The notes under the pieces were generated by a model. The model saw nothing but the letters and a program-made list of their open reading frames with translations. It did not search any database and was not told the origin of the DNA. From contig OY829326.1 of the NCBI GenBank assembly GCA_963691655.1, positions 54,801,776 to 54,865,775 of the forward strand: a DNA stretch of 64,000 nucleotides, given 5' to 3'. The translations under genes and the position numbers were made by a program. Source of the stretch: Toxonevra muliebris (lineage: Eukaryota > Arthropoda > Insecta > Diptera > Pallopteridae). Below, piece by piece: positions 45,061-57,442 of the stretch. Position 1 is the stretch's first letter; each line of letters opens with the position of its first letter.

Positions 45061-47802
45061 TCTAAAAACAAATATTAAGCCATGGCGAACACAGCCTATA
45101 ATTTTCCATGTTTAGCCCATATTCTTAAGCCTACAAAATACTAAAATTTAAAAAGAAAAAAAGGATACTTATCCTTGAAGGATCTTATGTCCTTGAAAAA
45201 TGTTTTTCCCAGAAGAAATTTTTTTTCTTTTTTTTTTTCTTAAAGTCCTACATTGCACACAAGAGTGAATCCAGTGGGAAGGGGGGACCCTAACTCTACA
45301 TAGTTTATGGTGAAACTATGGATCGGGTGGTCTTATGTGAGGCATTCGCTGTCACTGCTAACACATGTTTAGTAGGAAGAAACACCCATTGCTTTTCGGC
45401 ACTCCCTTTTTTCAATTCAAAATGGCAATTTCATGAAAAACAAATTAACATTGTTTATGTCTTAAAGTGGCGAATACAAAAACAAAACACAAGCAACGCA
45501 GAGTCTGACTACTATTTGCATTTTACATAAAACGGGGGTTCATCAGCAATTCTAGATTTTTCAATTTGTAGGTGCATACGAGCGCAGCATGAAATGAAAA
45601 AAAGTAGTTAGATTTTCATAGCTACATATCTAGAGCACAGGTAACTTCTTAGAATTTTTTGCACATGGCACATAAATAGAAAGAATGATACTTTATTTTT
45701 TTTAATCCTTAAGTCCGCAGGATATTTTATATTTTACAAATCCGTAGCGAGTTCTTTGTCGCCCTTCAGTGGGCGTTTCGATACGCATTTCTGCTAATTT
45801 TCGCTGTGCGAATTTCATCGCATATCTATTGCTGTGAATTTTGTTAAGGATTGAAATATAACTTTAATTAGTTCCAGCTTCAGAATTTATGTACTCCATT
45901 TTTTTTTCTTTTTTTTTTTTGCAATTATTTCAGATGAGTTTACTGTACTTTTTTTTTATCTTATACGATAATGGGACATGAAATTTTTTATTTTCGGCCC
46001 TTCATGCATTGAAAAACTCCAATTTTTATTTTTAGATTCCACGCGTTCAAGCTTATGAGATTTTCGCATGCGATTTATTAAGAGCTTAACGCTTTGACGG
46101 CCGAATTTCAGTAGGGCTTAATAGCGAAATGAAATAATATTAAACAAGATTAAATATTAATTTAAATATAATATCAAAAAAAATATTAAAAAAAACTAAA
46201 GAGCAATCAGTTCAAATAAAGCTTCGTAAATAGCGCTGTACTGATCGATTGCAGAAACATCAGGGTGAGATTTGTCCTTGAGTAGAAACCCACAGAGCTA
46301 TGGAGAAACATGGAAGCACACTTTTCTAGGAGAAGCACATTTTCCTTAAAGAAATTTGAAAAATTGTGGAGAAAGTTAAATTCACTGGAAAAGATTAATA
46401 GAAAAGAAAAATATAAATGTAAATAGTATTTATTCTGAAATGGAACATTCGTTCATTCACTGGCCATGACACTTTTTCCACAGGCTTAAAGCCAACATAC
46501 ATACTTCTGTATAACCATTCAATCTCAGTTTTATGACTGGAAACTTGGGACGTGACAACTCTTACTTCTCAATTGCCTCATGTGACACAATATTATCGTA
46601 ATTTCTCGATTTCTCAATTTCAAGGCTGGGCTCCATAAAAAAATCCAAGTCTACAGTGTTTTAATGACAAGCAAAATTAAAGTGTTATCTATATAATTTA
46701 TATCATGACAAAGGGGAAACACTTACACCTTTTCTTCTGGAAACCATTTTCCAATGAATAAAGGAAAACAAAAAAGCACCACATAGCCAGAAGTCATAAC
46801 TCTTAACTGTAATTCGCGGAACATTCGCACGAGTCTTCAGTGTGCAAAAAAAAAAAAATTCTTAAATAAAAAAGAAAAGGTTAAGGTAATAAAATTTAAT
46901 AAAAAGGATTTTCGTTGTAAAAATATGATTTTTTTTTTTAGAAATATATGATATGTATATGAAATGGGTAAAAAACGTAATACAGCAACATATAATGCTT
47001 TTCATTATAATCCATTTCTTTTAACTCTATGACAATATTTCCAAATGCATTTTGCCCTTTCACTATACAAAATAAATATTAAAAAACATAATTTTCAAGG
47101 CCTTCTCTACCAACCAACCCAACCTAAATTTCAAGATAAGGTAACACAACCAGAAATATTCCGAAATATTACGTTTATTTTCAATGAAGAAGTAATAAAT
47201 GAATAAAAACTAAAAAAAAATAAAAAACATTGGAAACGAAGGTGCGACTTTGTGCATGAGAAGGATAAGAGTGAAAGAAAAGCAAATATAATATATTATG
47301 GGTAATTATGACATTTGTGTCATAGTAGTTTCATGATATTGTCAACGTGTTACCCAACTATGAAACATTAGAGCGACTAGCCGCAAAAAAAAGAAAGAAA
47401 ACATATTAAACGCACAATTGTGTAATTGTTAAAAATGGGAAATACAATTCCAATGACATAAAATTTCAACGCGTCTACAGCGCATCATTTACAATTAAGT
47501 TTAGAGTTGAAGGTGGGCTCGACTAAAACCAAAACACTCAAGCTCAAGGACCATTGTACAATACCCAAGATAGATTCAGTAGAAGAGAGTAGAAAACAGA
47601 AAAGATAAGTGAGGGGATAATTGGGAAAAAGAAAGGTCTCTCAACTTCGAAAATCTTTGTTTCTCTAATGAACCTTAGAAGCTCAAGAAGAGGGAGTGTA
47701 TGGATATTCTTCATTCTAAAGACATCACTACCCAACAACCTTAATCTGATCCTCGCGAACGCTTTACAGCTACAAAGATAATACTTCGTAGTATTGTCGT
47801 CA
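45061..47802. other. AT-rich intergenic DNA, nothing recognised
   Basis: No open frame with a domain. A short frame at 45318-45530 is unremarkable. Homopolymer runs are common (45220-45240, 45900-45920). Confidence 0.45.
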
Positions 47803-47960
47803 TTAACCCAGGAAGGACATGCTTCGTCGAATCGACGACGCACGCTAACGTTTTACAGTTTTTCTTTCTAAATTTTGTTCGTATTGGGCTGGTTTTTCAT
47901 ACAGCGCCAGTCGTGGGCAAGCTGCTGCTGTGTGCAGAAGTTCAACTGAATATACATTAT

Positions 47961-48403
47961 TATTATTATTATTATTTGAAGGAAGGACGACTCGAAAGTC
48001 AGACACTGCGACCTATAAGATCTATTGTACCAAAACCCCAAGAAAGAAAGAAAGGAAGAGCGAAAGAAAGATAGATAAGAAACATACCCAAGCCGAGAAT
48101 CGAACTCGGGTCTCCAGAAACAAGAGTCTGGCACTCTGCCACTAGACCACAGTGGCGATGGTAGGACCTACAGTTTAACGCCGATTCCGAACGGCTGTGT
48201 GGCAATTTTTTATCAGCTCGGTTGTTTTGCCACTACCAACTAAGGTGTGTACTTGTACTCATTCTTATAATTCTCATCCGCTTCATATCGATAGTGAATA
48301 TAAGAAGTTTATGAGAATTAACCGCCAGACCAAGACGGGAATCGAACCCTCAACCTTCTGGATGAAAGTCTAGTGCACTATCCACTAGACTATCGAGGTC
48401 GTC
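47961..48403 (-). repeat. dimeric tRNA-derived SINE inserted as one unit
   Basis: On the minus strand: tRNA-like module 1 (48403-48330, with GGGTTCGATTCCCG), its body, the linker GTTCGGAATCGGCGTTAAAC, then a different tRNA-like module 2 (about 48160-48085; GTGGTCTAGTGGCAGAGTG and GAGTTCGATTCTC), a pyrimidine-rich body and an (AAT)n tail. The whole is flanked by an exact 11-bp duplication ATATACATTAT at 47950-47960 and 48404-48414, with none between the modules. So the two modules moved together. Confidence 0.87.
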
Positions 48404-49097
48404 ATATACATTATGAAAGTATGATTTTTTTAAATGTGCGTCGTCGAAACGACGAAGCATGAAGCATGACCTTTGTGTAACTTTTGCTATTTGAGATGGT
48501 GTTTCTGAAGTTATATTTTTTGTTGTTGGAATACGAAATGAGCACGATAAAGTAATTGCATGATCAGGAAACTGAAAAATTTCTGGTTGATGAGTGACGA
48601 AGACCTCCAACCGGACAGAGGAGGTTCAAAATGAAAATGTGGAAGATGCAAGCTTGTCAATGGAGGCATCCGATTTAGACTAAAACGATGTGCCTCTATG
48701 TAGAGGTATATCATTATTAAAGGCAAAGTCGAAAATAATTTCGTTATTCACATTCATTATGCACAGAAAACAACCATAGAACGTATGTACAAAAAGCAAA
48801 ATCATGGGAAAAATATTGTGTATCAAATTCGAGGACCGATTCGGTAATGCAAAAATATTTCTGAATATTTTGGAATATTAAATATGACTTTTTTATGTCA
48901 ATTACGCTCACATGTTGTAAATAAAACAAAAGCCTCCCAATCACATTTGTTTTCTAAAAAAAATCTGTCTTTGTCGAAAGTCAATTAACTGATGGGCTTA
49001 CAAATACCAACTTTGACTACGCCGGTGCAAATAATATTAAAAATGTAATGCTGACTGATGATGAGAATACTGAACAAATAAATCCTAAAAAAATAGA

Positions 49098-49214
49098 AAG
49101 ATTTGTGCCATTTGTCCCTCACCTAAGCGACGAATGACAAAATCGTCTTGTTCAAAATGTAACTAAAGCTTGTGCGAGAAGCACAAAAAAGAGCTTTGTG
49201 CCTCTTGCATATAA
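49098..49214 (+). pseudogene. piggyBac transposase C-terminal Cys-rich domain
   Basis: The frame reads KICAIC, SSCSKCN, LCEKH and LCASCI before TAA at 49214, the paired-cysteine pattern of the zinc-binding domain that recognises piggyBac ends. One stop lies inside (after KCN). The preceding catalytic region is absent or decayed beyond recognition. Confidence 0.8.
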
Positions 49215-49939
49215 TGAAACTTGATTCTCAAGAAAACTCGTCCCTTTTTAGTTCAGTATATTACTTTTAAGATGCAAACTCATTTGATGTGCTTTTACTT
49301 ACTTTTTTTGTACTTAAATATACAGCGTTTTGTAAATTGTAAAACAACCCTAATGAACTAAAGCTGTGAAAATGTAATTTATATATAAATATTATTAACA
49401 AACAATGCCCGTTGTTATTTTTTTTATATGCTAAATTAACCAAATAATGGAAAACAATCAACTTTCATAGTTGTTGATGCATAGGTCATGTGTATGATCA
49501 CTTTGAATAAAGCCGTCGTCGTTTCGACGAAGCATGACCTTTACGTATAAAAAATAAGCATGTACTTCCAGGGTTAAGACACGATTGGTAGGTTGGGTCG
49601 GTGATGACGCCGATGTCGCAGAAAAGAAAAAGCAACAAATTGAATGGACTTTAGTTTAAAAAACGATGCATTTTGATGCTCTCAAGGATGCGCATTAGTA
49701 GTAATTTTGCTTCGCTGGGTTAGTAAGTGGATCACTACTGTTTTGGCTACCATAAAATAATAAAAAATAATAAAAATACACTGAGGAAAGGGAATAGGTA
49801 AATTCAATTTGGATCGTATGTAAACGTATTTATATATCAGGCACTTTCCAGGTGTTGGCACTACAATGGCAGGTTGGTAAATTTATAACCTTTTTTCAAT
49901 CATAAGTAAGTTCCTTACTTAGTTGGCACTACAGCTGAA

Positions 49940-51060
49940 GATCAGCCTTGGGCGCTACAATAAAATTTTAGAACTCGCCTATGCCATGCGCTGGCGCCAA
50001 GTGCAGTCAGGTTTCCTTGCACCTGGCCTTTTTAAATGAGATTCGGTCGATCACTTCTGCGCCTTCTACCACAGTAGCTCGAATTGAATACCTCCTTAGC
50101 CGGTACGTTTTCTTCCATGACCTCAACATGACTCAGTTAACAAAGCTGCGGGATTTTCATGCCAGTTTATCCATACAGCTCATACATCTCATTGTTCCAT
50201 CTTCTTCGATACATGTCCTCCATGCATATTGCACCATAGATCTTACGAAGTATCTTCCTCTCAAATGCTTCCCGCAGTCTCTCATCTTTGGTGGTCATTT
50301 TCCACGTCTCAGTGCCAAACATTAAGACGGGAAAGATAAGGGACACATAGAGCATTATTTACATCCAACGAGAGAAAGCTCTGCTTCTCAATTGCCAAAT
50401 TCGGACTCATTAGTTAGTCATTGGTAAGAAAACTGACATTGTTTTTGTAACTAATGCTGGATCCTAGACAGACGAAATCCTTGACGACTTCGAATACATA
50501 TTTCTCAACAGGAACATTTTGCCCAAGACACCATGACCCTCTGTTAGCTGCCACAATGTATTTCGTTTTATCCTCGTTTACCCACTCGACGAAACTCCTT
50601 TTCCAGTTTGCACTGACTGCTCTCGCGTCGAGACTCGAATGCCCTAAGCCAGCAACAAGACACTCTCGTAAAAAGATTGTGCCTGATATGTCGATGTTTG
50701 CAGCTTCAATTATTTTCTGCAGCATAAGATTAAAGAAGTTGAGTGATAGGCAATCACCTAGTTGGAAACCTAGTTTGGTATCAAATCGTGTGGAGAGGTC
50801 AGTTTAAATTTTTCAATGCAATTGCGGCGCTCAAGGAATCCCTAATCATACTGTTGGGTGCGGCTTTATAATCGACGAATGGTTGATGAGTGTCGATCTG
50901 TTTTTCTCGAGTTTTTTTCCAGGATTAAGCGTAGCCTGGTGGATGGTTGACTTATCAGGCCCGAAGCCACACCGATAAGGTCTAATCAGCATGTTGGCGA
51001 TTGGCATCAGTCTTTTATACAATATACTCGACAGAACCTTATATGCAATATTAAGAAAAA
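49940..51060 (-). pseudogene. non-LTR retrotransposon reverse transcriptase relic
   Basis: Minus-strand blocks in order: IAYKVLSSILYKRLMPIANM and PYRCGFGPDKSTIHQ (fingers), MLQKIIEAANIDISG, VNEDKTKYIVAAN with FVCLGSSISYKNN, then VSLIFPVLMFGTETW and AFERKILRKIYGAI (thumb and downstream). The order and wording are those of insect LINE reverse transcriptases, related to but distinct from the copy at 44-45 kb. The YADD block is missing, with multiple stops and shifts. Dead. Confidence 0.82.
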
Positions 51061-52219
51061 ATATACAAAAAAAATTATGCTATCTCCTTTCTTAGAGTTT
51101 GGTAGAGTACCGCGATGTTCCACTCACGAAATCGTGTATGATTTTTATGAGCTTTTTGCCTCTGATCTTGAACAGTTAAGTAGACAGGCCATATATCAAA
51201 GTGACGTTACAACAACACCGTCGGTGATTAGGATTTCCGAAACATCTTCCACAATGCCGGTTTTGTTGCTGTTATAGCCGATAAGCACCTACAAAAAGTT
51301 AGCCAGCCCGGTCATGTATATTATTTTTGCGAAAACTTTTTGAACTTCATTCCTGGGACCAAAGATTTCGATATAATTAGATTCACATTTTTCCGCCACT
51401 TTTTTTTTTTTGCACCTGAAAAGACATTTCTCATCCCATTTCAACTCTTTCTATTACTACTTAGCAACTTACTTTGCTGGTGACTGCATAATAGTTCGCT
51501 ATACTGCGTTTTTGCTTTTGTAGTATCGGGACAGGTTTCGTCGGACCCTATATTTCTACGACGATGGTGAAAGCCTAGCATCTCTTCAGAAACTGTACGC
51601 AAAAAGTGAAGATATGAGGGATATTTTGCGATAGAGGAATGAGTGCCGACTGACCAAAACTTCGGCTGTCTGTTGTGTCTGAAGTTTTTCGGCATCCTGT
51701 CTTTTCTTTATGTAAGTCAGCTCTTCCACGGAGTTTTACTACTTTTCTGCCCATTTCGAAAACCTTTAGATAATAAGACAGGGAACACGAACCTGTACGA
51801 ACCTTAATCTACATGCAGTCTTGCCGCATTGGAGATAGTGAATTTTGACTTCAAATTGGTGGTGATAATATTCAGATTTCTTTATCATTGTAATAGTGGT
51901 GTCGATGGGAATTTAAGAAAAACCGAACTTCAAGCGATATTTCAATAAAAACACAGAAGTATATATTATTGTTACAATTCGAGTTCAGTTTATTGAGTAA
52001 AATGATAATTGGAGGATAAAGTGCCAATCGGGCGCTTTCTTTATTGAGAGATGAAAATGATCTGCATTTGAATTCTTTATATTTTAAGTTTTAATACAAT
52101 TATTTCATAGGGGAAGTTAACTCTACGCAACCAATATGGCTTACAAATGCGAAAATGTGTAAATTTCAAAGTACAAAAATTGGCAGAACTGGGGAGTTAA
52201 AGTTAACACTGGACAATCA
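51061..52219. other. possible further LINE or gypsy debris, not resolved
   Basis: Open frames of 60-85 codons occur on both strands (for example minus 51441-51695) but show no domain I recognise. The stretch lies between two retroelement relics and is likely part of one of them. Confidence 0.35.
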
Positions 52220-52221
52220 AT

Positions 52222-52491
52222 GGTTGCGTTTAGAAGATACACAAAATTTGAAACTGTTGCTTGTAAATTGCCAACAGTTGTTTTTAAACTGTTGTATCTT
52301 CTGAATAGCATAATGCATCACCTGTCCAATTTTCGAGAAACAACATGTCGGCATGAAAGAGTGGAAAAATAATATGATGGAAATAATGGCGACCAAATGC
52401 CAACAGTTGTGCTAATCAAAAACACACAACTACCCGTTCAGAAGACACGTTCTCCTCTGTTGGCCAATAGCTGTGTCTTTTGAACGCAAAC
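52222..52491. mobile_element. small MITE, GGTTGCGTTTAGAAGA ends
   Basis: GGTTGCGTTTAGAAGATACA at the left is mirrored at the right by the reverse complement of TTTGCGTTCAAAAGACACAG. AACAGTTG and ATCTTCTGAA motifs also recur in both orientations within. About 270 bp, non-coding. Confidence 0.5.
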
Positions 52492-52559
52492 AATGTTGAT
52501 AATGAATAGAAAAGAAAATGAGCAATTATAAAGGCAAAAAGGTACAAAATTCAAATACG

Positions 52560-52912
52560 AGCAATACCAACGAATAATGATCGGTCAAAACTGTGAACCG
52601 GCCACCTACGATGTATATTCTCAACTTTTCAACCGCCTACAAAATCACCAAATATTCCTTCTCCGTCGCTGAGTAATTTCTTTCACTCCTACTCAAGAAC
52701 CTACTTAGGAAAAAAATTTTTTTTCCCCCTCGTCAAACTCATGCGTCAGTACAGCACCCACTCTAAAGTCTGATACGTCAGTCTGCAATATAAAGAGTCT
52801 ATCAAAGTCTGGGCGACTTACGATAGGTCCTGTTACTGAACACTCCTTTGCCTGCAAGAAAATATCCTCACATTCGTGAGACCACTTATTTTTCTTTGTA
52901 AGATCAGTAATG
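52560..52912 (-). pseudogene. Ty3/gypsy pol relic, RNase H part
   Basis: The minus strand reads ITDLTKKNKWSHECEDIFLQ, SVTGPIVSRPDFDRLFILQT, DVSDFRVGAVLTHEFDEGE and, after shifts, VEKLRIYIVGGRF and TDHYSL. These are the connection and RNase H blocks following a gypsy-type reverse transcriptase. It is the downstream half of the element at 53440-54171, separated from it by a LINE insertion. Broken by stops and shifts. Confidence 0.8.
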
Positions 52913-53435
52913 CCTTGTTTTCACTAACCTCAAACATGCGGTTGAACTCTAAGCTTCTGTTGGGGACGTAAATATTTAATAGGTTAGACAACTCAGGATG
53001 GACAATAAGACCTAATAGACCTAATAAAACTTTGTACACAAACATGAGCGAAAAATATATTCTTCTATCGTGCAGTGATTGTAAGCCGAGCAGCTTACGT
53101 CTGGCAATATAAGGTGAAAGACCGTCAGGCCAATGCATTTTACGAAGGGCGTATTTAGTGCACAATCTTTGAACTTTTTCAATACGAAATGAGTGGACAT
53201 TATAAAAAGGATCCCAGATGATGGAACAATATTCTAAGTGACTCCGAACTAAGGACACATATAGTGCTTTAATGGTTAGTGGGTCTCTAAAATCATGAGA
53301 ATTTCTTTTGATAAACCCAAACATAGAGTAAGCTTTTGATATAATATAATCAAAGTGATTTGAAAAACTTAATTTAGAATTAAATATGATCGCTAAGTCT
53401 TTAATTTCTTGTTTACGGGGCCAACATGTTAGCAA
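52913..53435 (-). pseudogene. Jockey/CR1-like LINE fragment inside the gypsy relic
   Basis: An unusually long uninterrupted frame for this window: KDLAIIFNSKLSFSNHFDYI, AYSMFGFIKRNSHDF, YVSLVRSHLEYCSIIWDP, RIEKVQRLCTKYALR, and a C-terminal region with ARRKLLGLQSLHDRRIYFS. These are the thumb and C-terminal segments of a Jockey/CR1-type LINE reverse transcriptase. Gypsy pol continues on both sides, so this is a 5'-truncated insertion. The open frame runs out into gypsy sequence at both ends. Clade assignment is approximate. Confidence 0.78.
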
Positions 53436-53439
53436 ATTT

Positions 53440-54171
53440 CATACGGAAAATTCTCTCTTTCTCTCTCTTTGACAGGGAATGTAACATAGTGAAAACCAAG
53501 CATTAGGGGCTTCACACAATTCCGCGAAATGTAACGCAAACCCTCGGAAATAGTTCCCACAAAAGATCTAACTTCCTTAACATTCTCCGGATTTACATGT
53601 AGACCCTGTCGGTCGACAACATACCCTAGATACTTACGCGAACATAAACAAAAGTTATACTTCTGCCGATTCTAACGTAAACCCATGTTACATAATCGGG
53701 TCAGGACCTTCTTGAAGACTTCAGTGTGTTTCGCGAATGCGTTCGTGACTATGATGATTCCAGACCGAAAGGCATACGTTTGAATTGGTACAAACCCCTA
53801 CCAGGGACAGTAAATGCCGTGAAGGCATTAGAATCCTCTGCTACTGGTATTTGCCTATAGGCGGATTTAATATCTAAGCTACATAAACATTTGGCACCAT
53901 TCAGCTTGTCTAAAGTAGCTGAAACTTACAGTAAATTGAAACTAACTTTTTCAGTGTTTTCATTAAGGGTTCTATAGTCCACACAAAATCTATACGTGTC
54001 GTCCTTCTTTTTTATCATTATCACAGGAGAAGCCCACAGACTGTGAGACACCTCAACCACTCCCTTTTCTAACATGTCTTCTAGTTCAGTATCGCCGGCG
54101 ATACGAGATGAATAATTATACAAATATTTTACTACTTTTTTACAATTTTTATGACAAATACCAGTATACAT
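53440..54171 (-). pseudogene. Ty3/gypsy pol relic, reverse transcriptase part
   Basis: The minus strand reads LEDMLEKGVVEVSHSLWASP, then VIMIKKKDDTYRFCVDYRTL, LDKLNGAKCLCSLDIKSAYR, QIPVA, RGLYQFKRMPFGL, and later FCLCSRKYLGYVV, VNPENVKEVRSFVG. This is the reverse transcriptase of a Ty3/gypsy LTR element in the correct order. The block with the catalytic YxDD is deleted after PFGL, and there are stops and frameshifts. No LTR, gag, integrase or envelope is seen. Dead. Confidence 0.87.
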
Positions 54172-55490
54172 AGTTAATAGTCAAGCAACTAAAAACAGCT
54201 AATTTTGTTATGTAAGTATTTTTCCCCAGTGTAGTAATAGAGGGAGCTATGCTCGAAGGACAAAATCTCGCACTTAAAATTATATGATATGACGCGCTTA
54301 TATCGCAAAATGTTTTTTCCAACGTTAGTAAAAAACCCATAATAAATACATATAATAATAAAAAATGAGAGCAATATGAAAAAATCGAATGCATGCAGTG
54401 TCAACCATCACCGATCTCTTGTATGAGGGACAATTTTTAAGAAAACATTTTTGAAAAAGATATAAAGAAAAAAGGTTAAGGGTGTGGCTATTCTTCGCTT
54501 TCGTTTATATTTTTTTTTTTTCAGTAAAAATAAAGTTGTTGTTGGTAAGCCATACATATGGTAAAGCAGAGCAATATTTTTTTATAATTGTGTAAAATTG
54601 TGTAAAATTCGTAGGAAAAAAAGTAAAAAAAAATGTGCTATTTTATTTTTAAAGCTAAAAAAAACTGGATTTTTTGTCATTTAGTTTTTAGCGAAATTTT
54701 ATACATGTCTATATGTTTGTTATTATTTGGTGTGTGTTCTTTTTTTTACATGACTTCCAATTTTTACCAAATTTCCTACGAAAATCCATTGTTCTGGAGC
54801 AGGTCTTATTTTTTAATATTATAAATTATATTTGGGAAAAAAACAAAAATTTCAATGTTAAAAAATTGCAGTATTTGTTTTTTTTTTTTTTTTTTTTTGG
54901 ATAAATCATGCAATCCACCCAAGGGTGGTCAGTTAGATAATAAATGATATGATAGAAACCTCAGAAACCTTGAAAAATTTCCATTGTTTTTTTTTTTTTT
55001 GTTTTTCAAGGTACTCTACCTTGAAGAAGTTACCCTTTTAAACGCCACCGCAGTGCTGGTTATAATTTGTTTTCACAAATGCCAGATAAATGGAGATTTT
55101 CTATAATAAATTGTAAAATGAAAGTTATTTGTGACATAATTTTGTCGATATAGAAATATATGGCCACCGTGGCGAATGTTATATGTGCATGATTTCTGCG
55201 TAGAGTGGGTGATATAAGATATCGGAAAACTAAAAAAAAAAAAAAATAAGAAATATATAACTTTTTTGCAAGCCACCGCTTTTTGGCTGGTAAAAGAAAA
55301 CCTTCAAAATAAAAAATCGTTTTACTTGCCGTTCACGCTCAGGCCACTAAGACGGTTGGCTTCATCTACTAGCGTGCAAATACATCACGTACATAGAATA
55401 TGAATGGATATGAAAAACTCGGTCTTGGAGTTCTGTTCTCTAAAAAAAACATTAACGAACGGTTTTAACCTCAAGTCAAATTTGCTATTG
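54172..55490. other. AT-rich DNA with a SINE fragment
   Basis: Nothing coding recognised. At about 55398-55440 the segment ATGAATGGATATGAAAAACT resembles the body of the SINE at 23.1-23.4 kb. Poly-T runs occur near 54880 and 54990. Confidence 0.4.
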
Positions 55491-55499
55491 ACCATATGC

Positions 55500-56470
55500 T
55501 TATGGGAAATTAACCCTTGAACTGCAAAATAATAGTTTATGCGGATGACATTGCTATTGCAGTGTCAGGCAAATTTGCTTCTACTCTTTCAGAACGGCTA
55601 AACTACTCACTTAGCATTCTGTCTAACTGGACCCGTGAAATCGGTCTTAATGTAAATCCTGCCAAAACAGGATTATGCTTTTCACTAGAAAGTATAAAAT
55701 ACCAACATTTGCCTTCCCCAAAATTAATGGCACCTTACTTTGCCTTAGCAAGTGCGTCAAATATTTAGGACTTGCTGTTGATCCTAAATTTCAATGGAAA
55801 GCTAAAATAACAGAAAAGTCTCTTGCGCTCTCTACTGTTGTAAGAGGGCAGTAGATACAAGATGGGGTCTTCAACCTCGAGTTACTTCCTGGCTCTACAT
55901 AGCAGTGGTAGAGCCTAATCTTCTCTATGGATCCGTCTTCTGGTGGCCAGCTACTGCAAAGGCGGTCAACCTTAACCTCCTTAGGAGAATGTGTACTTCC
56001 CGTAGTAGGAAATGTAGATTTGAGATGAAGATTTTTGTGTTTAGGAGCCTCCAAATAATCAAAAAATACTATTCACGAGTTTTTAGATGTCCAGGTTTAG
56101 CCGTACGTGACGTAGACATATTTTTACAAAAAAACGTTCAGGGAGCTTTAAAATACTCCGACTTACACAAAATGTATCTCCAGCGACAGAGGGTGGTTCT
56201 ATCTACATAAGAAATTTGTTTTTTACACATCTTTTTATTATTTATTTAGCTTGTTCTTGACTGCCGATCTTCACCTAACTTTTTGTCGAGTCAGTCGCAG
56301 ATTCACCTATACTGGGTACCTGAACATATGGATATTTCAGGTAACTGCAATCCCGACGAGTTACGACGGGGGGGGGGGGGGGGGAATCGCGCTGTACTGT
56401 GGTATCACAATGAGCTTAAATGCGCTTAAATGTGCTTTCAAGCAGATGGCTGCCACTCCAACCTAACCTA
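55500..56470 (+). pseudogene. LINE relic: reverse transcriptase, RNase H piece and 3' tail
   Basis: From 55517 the frame reads KIIVYADDIAIAVSGKFAST with the catalytic YADD, then LSNWTREIGLNVNPAKTGLC, KYLGLAVDPKFQWK, NLLYGSVFWWP and NLNLLRRMC: palm and thumb of an RNase H-bearing LINE (I/LOA/R1 type). At about 56290-56350 an RNase H piece (LYWVPEHMDISGNC) follows, then a tail with TGTGGTATCACAATG and CCACTCCAACCTAACCTA at 56397-56470. Frames shift repeatedly and a poly-G run has expanded at 56367-56384. Its tail matches the SINE tails of this window. Confidence 0.83.
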
Positions 56471-57408
56471 TCCTAATTCCTTTGTACTGGATTAATTATT
56501 GGAAGAAATAATAAACATTTTTCGAAAAAAATATTCTTTACCAAAAAATAATTGAAGTCATTGAAGATTAAAACCATGAAAATACTTTTAAATTTCCGAG
56601 CTTAATGACTTTTGGTAGCTATATTGGCATCGCCATTTAAAATTTTTGAAAAACGCCCATTTGCATCTTAAACTACACAAATGAAGAAATCTTTTAAACC
56701 CTAGAACGCTTAAATCGCTTGTTTATGGGCCAGTCCTTTTTGGCGAAGAATGCCCCATATATATCTACATGAGTTATAGTTTTCAGTTGATGAATTACAA
56801 TACTTTTGAACACGTGGAGCACAATATGTTTTACCAGTTCCGACAGAAACATCAGAACGCATATTTTCCACCCTCAAAATCAAGTCATACTTTCAAAGTG
56901 TGATTTTACCAACAAATATTCATTACGATATATCAATTTCTGTAAATGAAATGGCGGGTCCCGGTTCAAACCCCCACATATCCACCGCTGGTAATATGCA
57001 TGAAAATCAGAACAGATCAGGTCCCCTCTTTTTATATGAATACCAATTGTGGGTAATTAAAAATTAATTTTTGCAACTTCCTTTCAATTTTGAATGATTG
57101 CATCATTTTGTTTAGATGATGATGATTTCTTTACTACTAAATACGACTAACTAATGAAAGCTGTTCATTATTGTTGTTGCTGGTTTTGTTGTTGCTGCTG
57201 TTGATTTGTTTACAAATACAAATACCCCATTTTCTAAATAATTACTGCAAATCAATCATTTTTGTTGGCTGCGCTAAAAATCCTCTAATTTGCATTTATT
57301 AATTTTTAAAGCAGTAGTAGCGTTAAGCATAAATAAAATAAAACAAATAATAAAACAACAACATCAAATTGTATTTTCGTTTAGATTTGCATTTTGTATT
57401 TATATTTA

Positions 57409-57442
<34 letters not shown>

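Larger units (their letters stand above)
47807..49573 (+). mobile_element. piggyBac transposon relic carrying a SINE insertion
   Basis: Ends CCCAGGAAGGACATGCTTCG and, reversed at the right, CCCTGGAAGTACATGCTTAT, each preceded by TTAA (47803-47806 and 49574-49577). Inverted palindromic CGTCGTCGWTTCGACGAAGC blocks lie inside both ends and at about 48438. The plus strand near 49.1 kb keeps the C-terminal Cys-rich domain. The transposase is otherwise unreadable. A 443-bp dimeric SINE is inserted near the left end, so the original element was about 1.3 kb: already a deletion derivative. Confidence 0.87.
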
